This document shows positions 1-10,912 of a DNA stretch of 64,000 bases, in pieces. The notes beneath the pieces were generated by a model. That model did not search any database and was not told the origin of the DNA. It worked only from the letters and a program-made list of their open reading frames with translations. The stretch's first letter is position 1; every line of letters begins with the position of its first letter. The DNA is from Ephemerocybe angulata. Its lineage: Eukaryota; Basidiomycota; Agaricomycetes; Agaricales; Psathyrellaceae. A program made the position numbers and the translations under genes. The stretch is from positions 1,240,001 through 1,304,000 of the forward strand of contig JAACJK010000163.1 of assembly GCA_013368325.1 (NCBI GenBank). Direction: 5' to 3'.

Positions 1-2812
1 CCGAAGCAGACACCTACCTCTAGGGAAAAGCAGCGCTTCGCTTTCTCAGACCTCCACTCCGCTTTCGAACCAGAGTCCCATGGTGACCTTATTCTTCCTA
101 ATAATATGCAGTCGCTTTCGGTTAGTACAATTCTTTGCATACGTATCGAAGAACTTGGCTAACCCGTTGGCTGCCCCCATCAGGATGCAGCTCGGCGTCT
201 CTCCGACCCCAATTTATCATTGAAGGCGATGGCCAAGGATGATATAAGGCCTATCAGGGCCAGTCATACTTGCGACCTCTCATCCAATTCTTTCCTGTTG
301 GCTTCAACCCCGACCTTGGCGCAGCGCAAACGTGCCAACAGGATGTCGTACCCATTTACAGCGTCACCTTCTACAATTTCTTACAACAGGCAGATTAATT
401 CGTCATTGGGCTCTACCGACGATCCATCTAACGGCACACTCAGGGCTTGCCAAGCTCTATTGTCTCTCGAACGCATTTGCGCCGCTTTCAGCACCAGCAG
501 TCTCGGATCAGTGGATACCGCGGAAGGGGAGGGTGCGGTGCCCAAACCTTGGTTTACCGATTCCAACTCGACAAATACTACAGATGGCCTCGAGAGCAAT
601 ACTTCAACTTCTAGCAAACTCACCGTTGACGACTCAATACCCGCAGTGCCCTCCTGTATCAAGGATGATGGTATCGAGATCAATGGATCGGGCATTCGCC
701 GAGATATAACGCTATGCGCCAATGACGCCCAAGATGGAAACAAAAACTCGACTTCTCCGCCTGTTGTTCCGCCTCCTAACCACGCCCCTCCTCGGAAGAC
801 GGTTAAATGGGCCTCGCCCCTTTTCCCTGGACGCGGTCGATCTAATTCTCTCGCTTCTGCCTCATCCTCGTCATCCTTCTACAGCTCTTCGGCGGGATCG
901 AACACATCAAGCACCAGCGGAGTACGGCCGTTCGTATACAGCAAAGTTCGGACTAGGTCAGACTCGAGTCCTACTCCCATCCCCACCAAGACTCGGAAGT
1001 CTGCGATTCAGAGCGCCACGACGACCCAGTCGAAGTCGTCGCGAATTCTGAAACCAAAACCTGCGCTCGTCATACGCACGGCTCCGAAAGTGTCTTCACC
1101 GACGAAAGCGAAGTCATATACCCAAACCCCTATCGCGAAAGTCTCTTCCCAACCTAATCCTCCTGCAACTGTGAGGGCTACCGAGCCACCAGCCGTTCCA
1201 CCGCGATCCCCCTTGCGACCAAGTTCGCAAGACGAGTATTGGTCTCCATCGCTTAGTCTCACTTTAGGGTCTCCAGAACGTTCGACGACATCCCCAAGGA
1301 GGGAAGGCGACTTGAAGAATGGTCAGGTCAGCGTTCAGCCTCATAATCCGTCTTCTATCAAGCCCTTGGTGTTGCGGCGGCCCCCGCTGCCGCCCACGAC
1401 AAAAGTGTATGATTACACAACCCCCGTCCTGCCTTTGAAAGTCGTAAAAAAGAACACTTCCAAACCGTCCGACACCAGCCCATCTGTTAACGTCGCCGCA
1501 AATCTTCCACCTGCCCAGGCGATAGACACCGACCGAATCGCTGCCAAACAAGGTGAAGCTCCCCGTTTTGAGACGCCTCCGGCCCCGACTTACTCATCCC
1601 GCCTTTCCATCGCTAGTCTCCTCTGCGGCTTCCCCAGCTTCGCCACTCAACCCCCCTCCTCGTCGACCTCGGCTGGATTCCACTAAATCATCGCTAAAGG
1701 TGGACCCCTCATTTCCTCCCGCGCCCCAAGATTCCTTCATTTGTTTCGACTCCTGCACTTCTTCTGCGAACACGACGTCCAACAGTAGCTTTGACGCTAG
1801 CACTGAGACCCAGTCTTCCATCGCCACTCCCGGTACTAGTCCTAACATGAGTAATTCAAACCCCACTTCCTTTTATTCGAGAGATGCATCATCACCCTCC
1901 CCAGCTGCCCCGATGGACGGAAAGAAATGTGTTCTCGACACCATGTCCCCAATACCTGGCCCGAAGCCAAGGCTCGGATCAGCGGCGGGAGGTGGCCTGC
2001 CTTCTGGGACCCACGTCGTTCCGCCTATCCGTAGCTCATCGCTGCAACCTCCGCGAACCATGCAGCCTCCGCCGCGCCGACCACAGCTTGGCCCGCTACA
2101 TCCACTCCGGCCGCGTGGGGTTATGCTGCCGAAGGTGGCAACGCGTGTTCCGCTTGGGTCTGCACTGCCTCCCACCCCGCAGGCATCGCCGACGAAAGCT
2201 ATTGAGAAGGACGGAGGTGGCGGCAAGAGGTGGAACGTTGCTACGGGGAGAAAGAAAGAAGACGGCGAAGTGGCGTCCCCGGGGACAACATCTAGGCCGA
2301 GTGATAGAACCTCAGATCCAACAGGCCTCGAGAGCTTGAAGATACCGAAACTCAAACAACCCAAGCAAGACTGTAACGCATCACCCTTTCAGCAAGCTCA
2401 AGAGACAGCACCCTCAGTCATGATCTCGCCGCCCAACACACCCAAGCCTGCTCCTGCTGCCCCCTTCCGACTTGACGCCTCGAACACTTCTCCCTTGGCG
2501 AAGCTACGCATGACGATGCTTCCACCGGCATCGCTAGTGAGGTCGTTCTCAGCTTCGAAGCAGTTCATGTCTACACATGGGAAAGGTGTTGGGTTGGGAC
2601 TCGGGGTACAAGGTACTGCTCAGAAGAACGCAGGTGGGATTACATGTGGTGTTGGGGAACAGCTCAGTGGTGGCCCTCCAGGGAATGGCGGGCTGTCGAA
2701 AGTGCTTCAGGCTTCGAAGGCGTTGAAACAGGTGGAGGTAATGGATGGGCCGAGGAGAAGGCCTGGGTCGAGACGGGGGGTGTTTGGCAATCTAAGTCCG
2801 AGGCTTAGGTGA
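1..2812 (+). CDS. Ser/Pro-rich protein of unknown function, 5' partial
   Basis: The reading frame is open from base 1, so the gene starts upstream of the window. Exons inferred: <1-120, 184-1552, 1617-2812. Introns are 63 bp (GTTAGT...CATCAG, with a CTAAC branch-like site) and 64 bp (GTGAAG...CGCTAG), and both keep frame; the second joins two long frames that otherwise look like separate genes. The visible part is 894 aa ending in LSPRLR. It is dominated by Ser, Pro and Thr with basic patches and many SP/TP sites, which suggests a disordered, possibly phosphorylated scaffold. I recognise no folded domain and assign no function. The exon joins are reliable by frame; the true start is not visible. 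Confidence 0.75.
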
Positions 2813-2925
2813 GATGGGCGGACCATTGAGTGTACTTGTAGTATTGTATCATATATGTTGTACTTGTATGTGTGTTGTAGATCTAGTGTATATTCTGCCC
2901 GCGAAATTGAGATGGGCCGTTTGAT

Positions 2926-3935
2926 CTATGAGTCGGTTTCGTATGGTGGGAGACCCCATTGCTCTGGGACGAAGTCTTCAAGGGAGTTCAGTATCTGGTC
3001 AGCAGTTTCAGAGACGCCAGAGACGTCCTCTATGGCACGGAGGTTGGGATCAGGAACCCAAAGAACTGGGGAGGCATGTTAGATGACCGGCGCTTATTAG
3101 TGATCGAGGAAAAAGTCCAGACGTACCGTTCATTCCAGCGCGTTTACCAGCCTGCATACCGGGCATTCCATCTTCGAGCACAAGCCCTTTCAATCGCTCA
3201 GACTTCTGCTCTGCATTCGGGTGGGAAAGCGGCTCTCCAACATTGCGACCGAGCATCTCTCGGGCTGCAACGAGGAAGATGTCTGGAGCGGGTTTCCCTT
3301 GCATATTATATTGCTTATCGTCCCCACAGATAGCCTTTCCCTCGAACAAGCCAAATACGTGTTGGAGGTGGCCAGTCTTCAGGAGATATTTTTCTCTGCG
3401 CGATCCAGTCGCGATAGCCATGGGTATGTTGTGTTTCTTGAGATGCTTGACGAGCTTCTCGACGCCCGGGAGAAGGGGCACGGTGGGCCACATCTTGTCT
3501 TGGAGCTCGTTTCGCTCTTTAATGTAATCTTCTATGGCCAATGGTATATCTGGGAAGAAAGACAACAAGTGTCTCGACGCCTCTAGTTCAGCTATGAGGG
3601 AACAGGGCAAATAATCAGTTGGTATGATACTAGGTCTCCCGGAAGAGTGAAGAGACTCACGTTTGCCCATACACCCTGCCTTGATATCCCATGTCATTTC
3701 TTTGCCATACCTTCCGAGGATCTTGTCTGTGAGGGACGTAGATGGTCAAGCTGGTCCATACTCCGCAGATCGTATATTGATCACTGACTGGTGACGATGG
3801 TGTACATCTTCTCGGAATCAATCATCAGGCCTAAATGAAATTGATTAGACGCCCGTAGTTGGTCTGAAGCCCCTCGAGCTCACCATCCATGTCGAACAGG
3901 ACATACTCGATATCCGCAATCTTCCCTTCTGCCAT
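2926..3935 (-). CDS. HAD-superfamily hydrolase, pseudouridine-5'-phosphatase (HDHD1)-like
   Basis: Five exons on the minus strand: 3935-3884, 3830-3789, 3726-3661, 3591-3127 and 3065-2926, giving 254 aa. HAD motif I, DMDGLMIDSE (nucleophile D15, acid D17), is assembled across the first intron. Motif II lies in AIATGSR, a conserved Lys in GKPAPDIF, and motif IV in LVLEDGMPGM. The C-terminus, WVPDPN...EDFVPEQWGLPPY, is the typical ending of the HDHD1/GS1 subfamily, which dephosphorylates pseudouridine 5'-phosphate and related small sugar phosphates in the cytosol. The start ATG sits 231 bp from the divergent glutaredoxin start, so the two may share a promoter. The exact substrate is inferred from family resemblance only. 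Confidence 0.85.
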
Positions 3936-4166
3936 GGCTGGAATCAAGAGATGAGTCCTATTTTTAGCTCCGCATGGATCAATTTCGACCTCGGGGACTG
4001 ATTCCGTCACCGTCGCATCGTTACTGGAGGAGGCCTGACACTGGCCTGACCACGGCTTGGCTTATACTTTTATTTTTATCCCCTCAACTCACCGGAAGGC
4101 AGTGTTTCAGGCCGTTTTAGCTGCTGCGCGGTCCATACCCCAGGTTATCTTTAAACCACCACTACG

Positions 4167-4996
4167 ATGTCCATGCATAGAGCAAAACGAGGGCCTATCA
4201 TCGCCATCGCCGTCCTAATAGGATTCGTGCTCTTCTTCTACTCGCCCTGGGAGCTTTCATCATCGGTAAACGAGATCAAGCTTTCTGGGACTATCAAGGG
4301 CTAACGTTCCGCAGCTTATTCCAGGACAGAGGGGGGAGGTCAACGAACTATACGGCTTGCTGCGTCTGGTAACGGGCGACCAGCCGGGGAACGATCATGT
4401 GCTTAATGACCCCCAGTTGGACCCGACGGAGACGGTTGACTGGTCCGTATACGCTGCTGGGGAGCCCGACGTCAATTGGTGGAAGGAGGCGAAGCGGATA
4501 AACAAGGTCCACCCTATCATTGTCTTCAGCAAGGTATGTTACTGCCAACCTCAACTCTTGAACTTGAGCTGATGTGCTTTGCAGACCTATTGCCCGTACG
4601 TGCCGCCCTCGACATGACGAAGGACATCCCATAACATTCCTTTCTAGATACTCAAAGCGGGCGAAGAAACTCCTGGAGAGTTACGATATCACCCCTCCAC
4701 CCAAAGTCATCGAAGTCGATGTCCGAGGTGAGCGAAGCACCCAAAACACGTCGGTGACACGTCCTCTAACGAACAAACCTCACTCCGCCCCTCCCCCCTT
4801 AGATGACGGCATTGTGATTAAGAATCTACTTTCGCGTTTAACGGGGCATTCCACTTTCCCAAACATCATCGTGCAAGGGAAGAGCATTGGTGGATCTGAC
4901 AACCTCGCCGGACTGCATAGCTCGAAAGAGTTGCGGAACCTCATCGAGAAGGCCGGTGCGAAGGCCAGGAAGAACGGACCAGAAGAAACAGACTAG
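4167..4996 (+). CDS. membrane-anchored monothiol glutaredoxin (Grx6/Grx7-like)
   Basis: Five exons: 4167-4265, 4315-4533, an 11-nt microexon 4585-4595, 4648-4727 and 4803-4996; 200 aa. The N-terminus has a single hydrophobic segment (about residues 11-25, IIAIAVLIGFVLFFY), so this is probably a type II membrane or signal-anchored protein. The active site CPYS is built from the microexon (TYCP) joined to YSKR. The glutaredoxin fold continues with PPKVIEVDVR, the FPNIIVQGKSIGGSDNL substrate-binding region and a C-terminal helix. A Ser in place of the second Cys, plus a membrane anchor, matches yeast Grx6/Grx7 of the early secretory pathway, which handle glutathionylated targets. Localisation is inferred from that resemblance. 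Confidence 0.88.
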
Positions 4997-5354
4997 ATTG
5001 CTTCTGTCATCATCGGATTTTGGGCGACCGCGTTAGTGCTATACCATCTGGGAACTCAGTCATTGTTATCCTATCTATATTCCTAGGGCTTGAGGATTCA
5101 AATATCCACGGTGAGACTGTGCTGATCATCCTGTTGTACTTGTCATAATTCCTAACTTGTAAATCGGGTCCTCCCTGAAACTGTAAGGTGGCTACCGGCG
5201 CGCGGTACCCTCGATTAACACCCGTACATCGGGCCCCAGAGTCCTACGTGTCGTGCTAGTAAGCCCAGGTGCCCGTGCAAGAATTATATCGATGTCCATT
5301 CAAAGTCCATCCTGTCAACTAATGCTCCTGGGCGTACTAGGGTCTGGCCCTCTA

Positions 5355-6563
5355 TCAGGCTGGCTGTCCTACAACGTCTCTCAGAGGTATGACGCTCCCA
5401 GTCTCCACTCTCTCCTGCTTGTCCCTCCTCTTCTGAATTTCAGCCGGACTATCGTCCCAGCCTCTGTAGTCCCCAAAATTCCCTGTCCCAAACGCTTTGC
5501 GTGTGTTGGGGACGATGAGAATGGCAGCAGCGACCCATTCCGGGAGGACATGCAGGAGGTAGAATAAGGCCTTCCCTGCAGGGCTGTTGAGCGTCCCTGG
5601 GAGGCTGGGGTCGAGGGAGGGAGTTTCGATGTGCATTACCGCAAGCCTGTAAATGGCAACTATGCTCTACCAATCCAGAGCTCGGTCAGTCCATGGCACG
5701 CAAGACGTTTTGCTGGAAGCCGTACCAGCGTGAAGCAGACAGCGAAGAGCCTGTATATGGCTACTCGACATGCACGAGGTTGCCTTAATAAAGACCAAGA
5801 GGCAGCGGACGCGAGGAGTATCATTGCCAATAGAGCAACACCTGCACTCGCATACCTAGTTGGAGAAGCATATCCCGGGTTATTATTATGTCCCTTCTCA
5901 TATAGGAGCGCGAAGGACGACGCATACCTCAAATCAAACACACTACATATCTGCCCTCGCCTGGTCTGTAAAGATCTGCTCTGCATACCGACTCGCCGCA
6001 ATGCTGCCAGTAATATTGCTTGCCAGGACCGTAAGAGTCATCAGAAGTGCAAACCGTCTTATAACACGCCTGGCCCTTGGATGATCTGCGTCGCCCTCCC
6101 TTGGGGGCTCAAGCATCACGTCCTTCGTCTGCGAGGCGGGCGACTCGTCGTACCTCCCCTCGGGACCATAACCGTAAGTGGGGTTAACCTGAACGCAACG
6201 CAAGAGGTTGACAAGGTCGCTCGCGATGGTCACGAAGCCCATCCCAAAACTGATTTGGGTGTACTTTAGGAACGCGGAGGAAGCACGGAGGGACTCCCGG
6301 TGTGTCGCAACGGCACGCATGGAAAATTGGACAGTCCTAGACATTTTTTAGCATCGAGAAAGAATAGTATGAGAGCACCATGGGGAATAGACGTACGAGT
6401 TGAGGATCTGGAGGATAATGCCAAGGATAACGATGGTGCGAGACCGTCGGTCGAAGACTCTGTAGACCACAAAGGGAACGAGGAGTCCATATGCAATGGC
6501 AAAGACAATACACGCCCCAAACTCAGAAGGAAGGGGGACTCCACCAACAGGCACAGGAAACAT
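5355..6563 (-). CDS. multi-pass membrane protein, family not identified (paralog A)
   Basis: Four exons proposed: 6563-6397, 6336-5947, 5855-5726 and 5666-5355; 332 aa. It begins MFPVPVGGVPLP and contains several hydrophobic segments (ACIVFAIAYGLLVPFVV, IVILGIILQIL, MGFVTIASDLVNLL, the ALLMTLTVLAS region, ALLAMILLASAA, an AIYRLFAVCF region, and the LFYLLH...AAAILIV region), roughly seven spans. It is clearly paralogous to the gene at 8636-9901: exons 1 and 3 are the same length (167 and 130 nt), and the motifs NPTYGYG..GRYDESPA, GTLNSP.GKA and NTRK.FGTG are shared. The exon 2 donor is weak (AT|GTAGTG); the donor aligned to the paralog would need a frameshift, so this copy could be mildly damaged. 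Function unknown. Confidence 0.68.
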
Positions 6564-7030
6564 GAAAGATATGAGATGATCCTCCTCTGAATTGGTATAA
6601 AAGCCTTCTCGCTTCGTTTGGATTAACATCTTCCTGCACACCTATGTTCCAACTTTGACGAGAGGTATGTGCGCCGCAGCCGCAGCAAAGCCGAATGTAT
6701 AGCAACTGGCGATCGCCTGCCATTCGAAGCAGGTTAGTAGCCTTAAATTGGATACATGAACCGAACATTTCTTCCATGCTAGAGCCGCAGCACTATGGCT
6801 TCTCATCTCGACGACTTGGGAGCTCTTGTACGGGAGTTCCTGCGAATGTTAACCAAGGTTATGGGAGGTTGTGCAAAGCCCCCGGTGCTGCGGGGCTGCA
6901 CTCAGATGCCATGCATAGACAAAGAAGGCAAACAGAAATAGAACCGACGGTGATTCGCAAAGGAAACGGTGGATTTACATCCAAGAGCCATGATACTGAA
7001 CAGTGCAATGCTGCATGCAATTGAATTCCA

Positions 7031-8396
7031 TCAGACCAAGGTAATATCGTCTGCAGTACCCGGCCCAAGCGCCAGCCGCAGTGCGACGATCTGGGAGCTT
7101 AGGCTCGAATACCCGTTCCCCACAAACGCGTCGGCTTTAATCGCCAAATCCATGTCGACACATACCTTCCAGTCTCGCTCGCCCCTCTGCACAGGCAAGT
7201 CGCTCGACTGCGTTACTTGCACCATGGGGCCGCCCTTCCATCTCTGCTTCCTCGTCCACTGAAAACTCATGAGCGCTTCGCGGAGCTTGTAGAATTGGAG
7301 GTATACGAGTGGGTGATCCCATGCGCCGTCGTGGAGAATGTGAAGGCGGCGCATGTGGGGTCTATCTTTGGCTTGGAGGGTGACTGCATCCAGGATGCGG
7401 CGCAGGGAGGGGTAGCAATGGTCGAAGACGGAATCTGGATCGTTGATGTCGAGAGAAGGGTAGAGGGTGGAATGAGCGAGCTGCGGGAGGGTCGCCCATG
7501 TCGTAAAGCCGGTCTTCTCATGCCTCAGCCAATTGCAGTGTGTTTCAAAATCACCTAAAGCGTGGTGAAAGGGTGTGGTCGGAGCAGGGGAATTACACTT
7601 ACCGCGGCGGAGATGCAGAGCCATGTAGGAACTAGTTTCATTCGTCGCTAGGTTTAGATCGGTTTTTGTTCGCTGAACGACCCCAAGGACTTGGGATGAC
7701 CATTCGAAGTGTTTGTTTAGATAGTTTTGGTAGCTTGGCCAGATATCATGGATTCCTGGAGAAGCGAGATATCTAGTGGGCGGTATGAGGAAGGGTGGAT
7801 CAAGTGCAATTGCAGCCCACGTACCCCCAACTGAAGAGCCAGTCATCGACGACAACGCATCGGTCGTTGCTTCCCAGTACTGCCTTTGCATGCTCCCATT
7901 GCCGATCGTAGCTCTGGCGGATTTTGACGTGCTTGACCTCAGATTCGGGGCAGACCTCATCGAAGGTAGCTTCATTGATTGAGCCTCTGGTTGGACCCCT
8001 TAGGAAGGCAGACAAGGGAACCTTCTCCTTTTCTCCCCTTGGGCGCCAGATGAACGGCTGATACACGTATGTCCTACCGGTCTCCAGAGCAAGATGATGG
8101 AAAAGTAGAATTTCTTGAGCCTGTGGGCATTCTGTTAGCCCCTTAACGCTCGCAGTGGTTTGTAATAGGCAAACCTGGTTATTGAACCCTGCACCCTGCA
8201 GCTGCCTGAACTTGACATACTTCTTGTGAGATGTCGGGTTTCGCGTCAAGTCCTGGGACTCGAGGATCTCGGAGCGGAAGAGATTGTCGTAGAGCGCGTA
8301 TGGTGGCCGCAAGGAGTAGAATACATATACAGTCACGACCAATGCCAGGAATGCAAGCGCCAGTAGATACCGTAAGCTCAAGAATCTCGGTGGCAT
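7031..8396 (-). CDS. GDP-fucose O-fucosyltransferase-like type II membrane protein
   Basis: Four exons: 8396-8175, 8120-7825, 7772-7603 and 7554-7031; 403 aa. The protein starts MPPRFLSLRY and has one N-terminal membrane anchor (LLALAFLALVVTVYVFY), as Golgi glycosyltransferases do. Joining exons 3 and 4 creates HLRRGDFE, the HxRRGDF-type motif of the O-fucosyltransferase fold that contacts GDP-fucose. Near the N-terminus RQLQGAGFNNQ matches the family's nucleotide-sugar loop. The C-terminal FVGNGYSSLSSQIVALRL resembles the conserved end of fungal members. The acceptor substrate is unknown. It lies between the two multi-pass paralogs and on the same strand. The start was chosen at the Met directly before the anchor; an upstream in-frame extension exists but looks non-coding. 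Confidence 0.8.
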
Positions 8397-8635
8397 GACC
8401 AGCGCGGTTGACGTTCTGGACGAGTCTTGAACTGCGCGGCTGTCCGTTGTGATTCCATGATGATGGCCGTCCTTGCCTGGCGACAGCACGGGCCACTGGC
8501 GCCAATTGTCGTGAGAACCTCCTTCCAAAAAGTATTGAGCACGACCTGCGCGCCACCCAATTTTCTCTGTTTAGCACCACCACCCGACTAAATACGCAGG
8601 ATACTCGACACAGGTAAATATGCGCAGACTATTGA

Positions 8636-9901
8636 CTACCTAGAACTACTGCCGGTAAGCCTCGTGTCTATCAGCAAAGACGAAGTTGCAATGTTTCTCA
8701 GCGGGATCGAGTCACTGTGCCTCTCCGGATCCGCATTCCTGTTTTCCCTGTTTGCTTTCTTCGCGTCGCGTTTAGCTTTCTGTGCCTTCCTTTTGAGTAT
8801 CTGCTCTGGGGTATCATCCCGCCCACGTTTGTCTCCTATTGGGCCCGTTCCAAAAGTTTTGCGGGTGTTGAAGCACAGGAGAATAACGAGGCAGAGCCAT
8901 TCGGGGAGGAGGTGGAGGATATAGAAAGAAGCTTTCGCCCCGGGACTGTTGAGAGTTCCCGCGAGGGTAGACTCGAAAGCCGGTGTGGTGTGGTACATGA
9001 CGGAAAGGCGGTACAAGGCTACTATGATCTGTGAACAGTAAGAAAGGCGAGAACTATTATAGATGGGAAAGTGGAAACGCACCAGCAGGGTGCCCAGCAC
9101 GAACAATCTATGGATCGCCTTGTGGGATGCGCGAGGCTGATACTTTCGAGACCAAGCCCCTGCAGCCATGAGCACAGAAATAAGGAAAAGAGCGACTGCT
9201 GAACTGGCATATCTGGATGGAACCGAAGGGATTTAGTTCGAAGAATCTGGACAATATTCAGATGGCAAAGCCTACCTTAACTTCATCATCAGGTGTGCCT
9301 TTTGCTCATTCTCAAAGTACTTCCTCTGGAACATCCCACCCGCGACCGACCCCGGAATGTTACTCGAGAGGAAGAACATCAACATCCAGAATGAGAATTT
9401 TCTACACCTGTGTCTCTCTGCTGGGCGGTCGACGTCTCCCACTCGTGGTGCTTGAAACGAACTGTCCTTCGTCGCGGCAGCAGGAGACTCGTCATACCTC
9501 CCACCATCTCCGTATCCATAGGTCGGGTTGACGAGAAGGCAGCGGACTAGGCCGACCAAGTCGTTCCCTATGCTAACGAATCCAAGGCCGAGGGTGATTT
9601 GGTTGTACTTGAGAAACCCGTCGGAGAAGCGCCAATCGTCTCGCTGTGTCGCAACGGTTCGCAGGGAGAGGACTATGGTTCTGCGCAAAATCATTGGCCT
9701 TAGCGATCAAAATGCTGAAGACTGGCCGGCGTACCTTTCAAAGACAGCAATTATTGTACCAAGGAACACAGTCGTTCGGGAGCGCCGGTCCCAAAGTCGA
9801 TATACCAATACTGGGATTAGGAGTCCATACAGAATAGCAAAAACGAGGGAAGCCGCGAATTCAGACCGGAGAGGAATGCCACCGATAGGTGCAGGAAACA
9901 T
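8636..9901 (-). CDS. multi-pass membrane protein, family not identified (paralog B)
   Basis: Four exons: 9901-9735, 9680-9276, 9212-9083 and 9028-8636; 364 aa. It starts MFPAPIGGIPLR, matching paralog A, and keeps the same intron positions and phases. Hydrophobic stretches include SLVFAILYGLLIPVLVY, TVFLGTIIAVF, LGFVSIGNDLVGLV, FWMLMFFLSSNI, VALFLISVLMAAG and FYILHLLPEWLCLVILLCF. The tail after the last span is longer than in A and very basic (KRKAQKAKRDAKKANRE), probably cytosolic. All four exon joins are clean here, so this is the better model for the family. I do not recognise the family; a fungal seven-span receptor-like or transporter-like protein is possible. Copies A and B flank the O-fucosyltransferase-like gene. 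Confidence 0.75.
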
Positions 9902-9985
9902 AGGTATGATGGGACAAGTTCTGGGAATGGACTCAGTGCTTTGCAACGCTCTTTAGTATAATTCTCAAATGGCGACCCTGATGGC

Positions 9986-10240
9986 ATGCCGATAGAAGCG
10001 CAGTCACTCTACAGCACCTTCAAGTTGAAAACCTCCGATTCGGCTCAGGATACTGATCACGAGCTTGGATCCAGCGCACTGAGCACAAGGAGCAGTCGGA
10101 GGCTGCGTTATATCACCGCAGCAGCCCTCTGTCACATACTGGTGGTGCTGGTGTACTCATGGCTCGGCCTTTATGTTTTGTTTACGATCCCGTTTGGTCA
10201 ATACCATAGCCCTTCTCCCAGCGTGATGCCCCCAATTTAA
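9986..10240 (+). CDS. possible small one-pass membrane protein (weak)
   Basis: An 84-codon frame starts at an ATG and contains a Ser-rich N-terminus followed by one hydrophobic segment (ITAAALCHILVVLVYSWLGLYVLF). No homolog is visible in the window and no intron joins it to anything. It lies just upstream of, and divergent from, multi-pass paralog B. It may be a real small gene, an eroded fragment, or chance. Confidence 0.22.
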   Translation: MPIEAQSLYSTFKLKTSDSAQDTDHELGSSALSTRSSRRLRYITAAALCHILVVLVYSWLGLYVLFTIPFGQYHSPSPSVMPPI

Positions 10241-10912
10241 TGAGGCGGGAATACATGTATAGCATGCAATTATTTGAAGTGGAGGATTTAAAGGTATCTA
10301 ATATCGAGGTATGATACTGGTAGGTGCTCGGGTACCACAACATGAACCATGGAGCGAACTGCCTCGTCTCACATTTACCGCCAATCTCGCTCCTAAGTTT
10401 AGACTTGCTGCGCATCACCCACAGAAGCCACATCTTGCGAGGGACTGCAGAGCTTTGCCGTGGCGTCCCTCATATTAAATTATTTTTGTCCTACGTCGCT
10501 CTCACTGACACGGATTTGCCCCCCATGGTCCAGTATCGCCCTACATCAAGGCAAATCCGCAGGCGCTAACACCGCGTTTTAAATAGGCGCCGATCGTAGT
10601 TGTGTTACCTAACCACCAAAAGCAGTAGAATAGCCGTCTTCCCTTCAACGAAGTGCCTTTTATGGGCCAGGATGCACGGAACTGCGGAGAAAGTATGTAG
10701 TTTCCTAATATGGCTATGTCAATGGCAGAAACTGGTAGAAACAGCTTCGGCTTAATCTTCAAGTTAACCTTCGGTCAGGGCTCGCTACGATTAATACACT
10801 TGCGCTCCGTCGGCCTGTAAGGCGTACCTGCACCGCTCCTAGCTCTAGCTTGTGGTGTTTATTAGTCAGTATCAAGCAGTAGTAATACATGTAATATAGG
10901 CGTTAGAAGATC
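10241..10912. other. intergenic, no gene seen
   Basis: About 670 bp between a doubtful small frame and the 3' end of the damaged F-box-type gene. Frames are short and no repeat or RNA gene is apparent. Confidence 0.5.

Noticed and set aside
381..743. 120-codon minus-strand frame within the Ser/Pro-rich gene
   Set aside because: Lies opposite a long, correctly spliced coding frame with typical composition.
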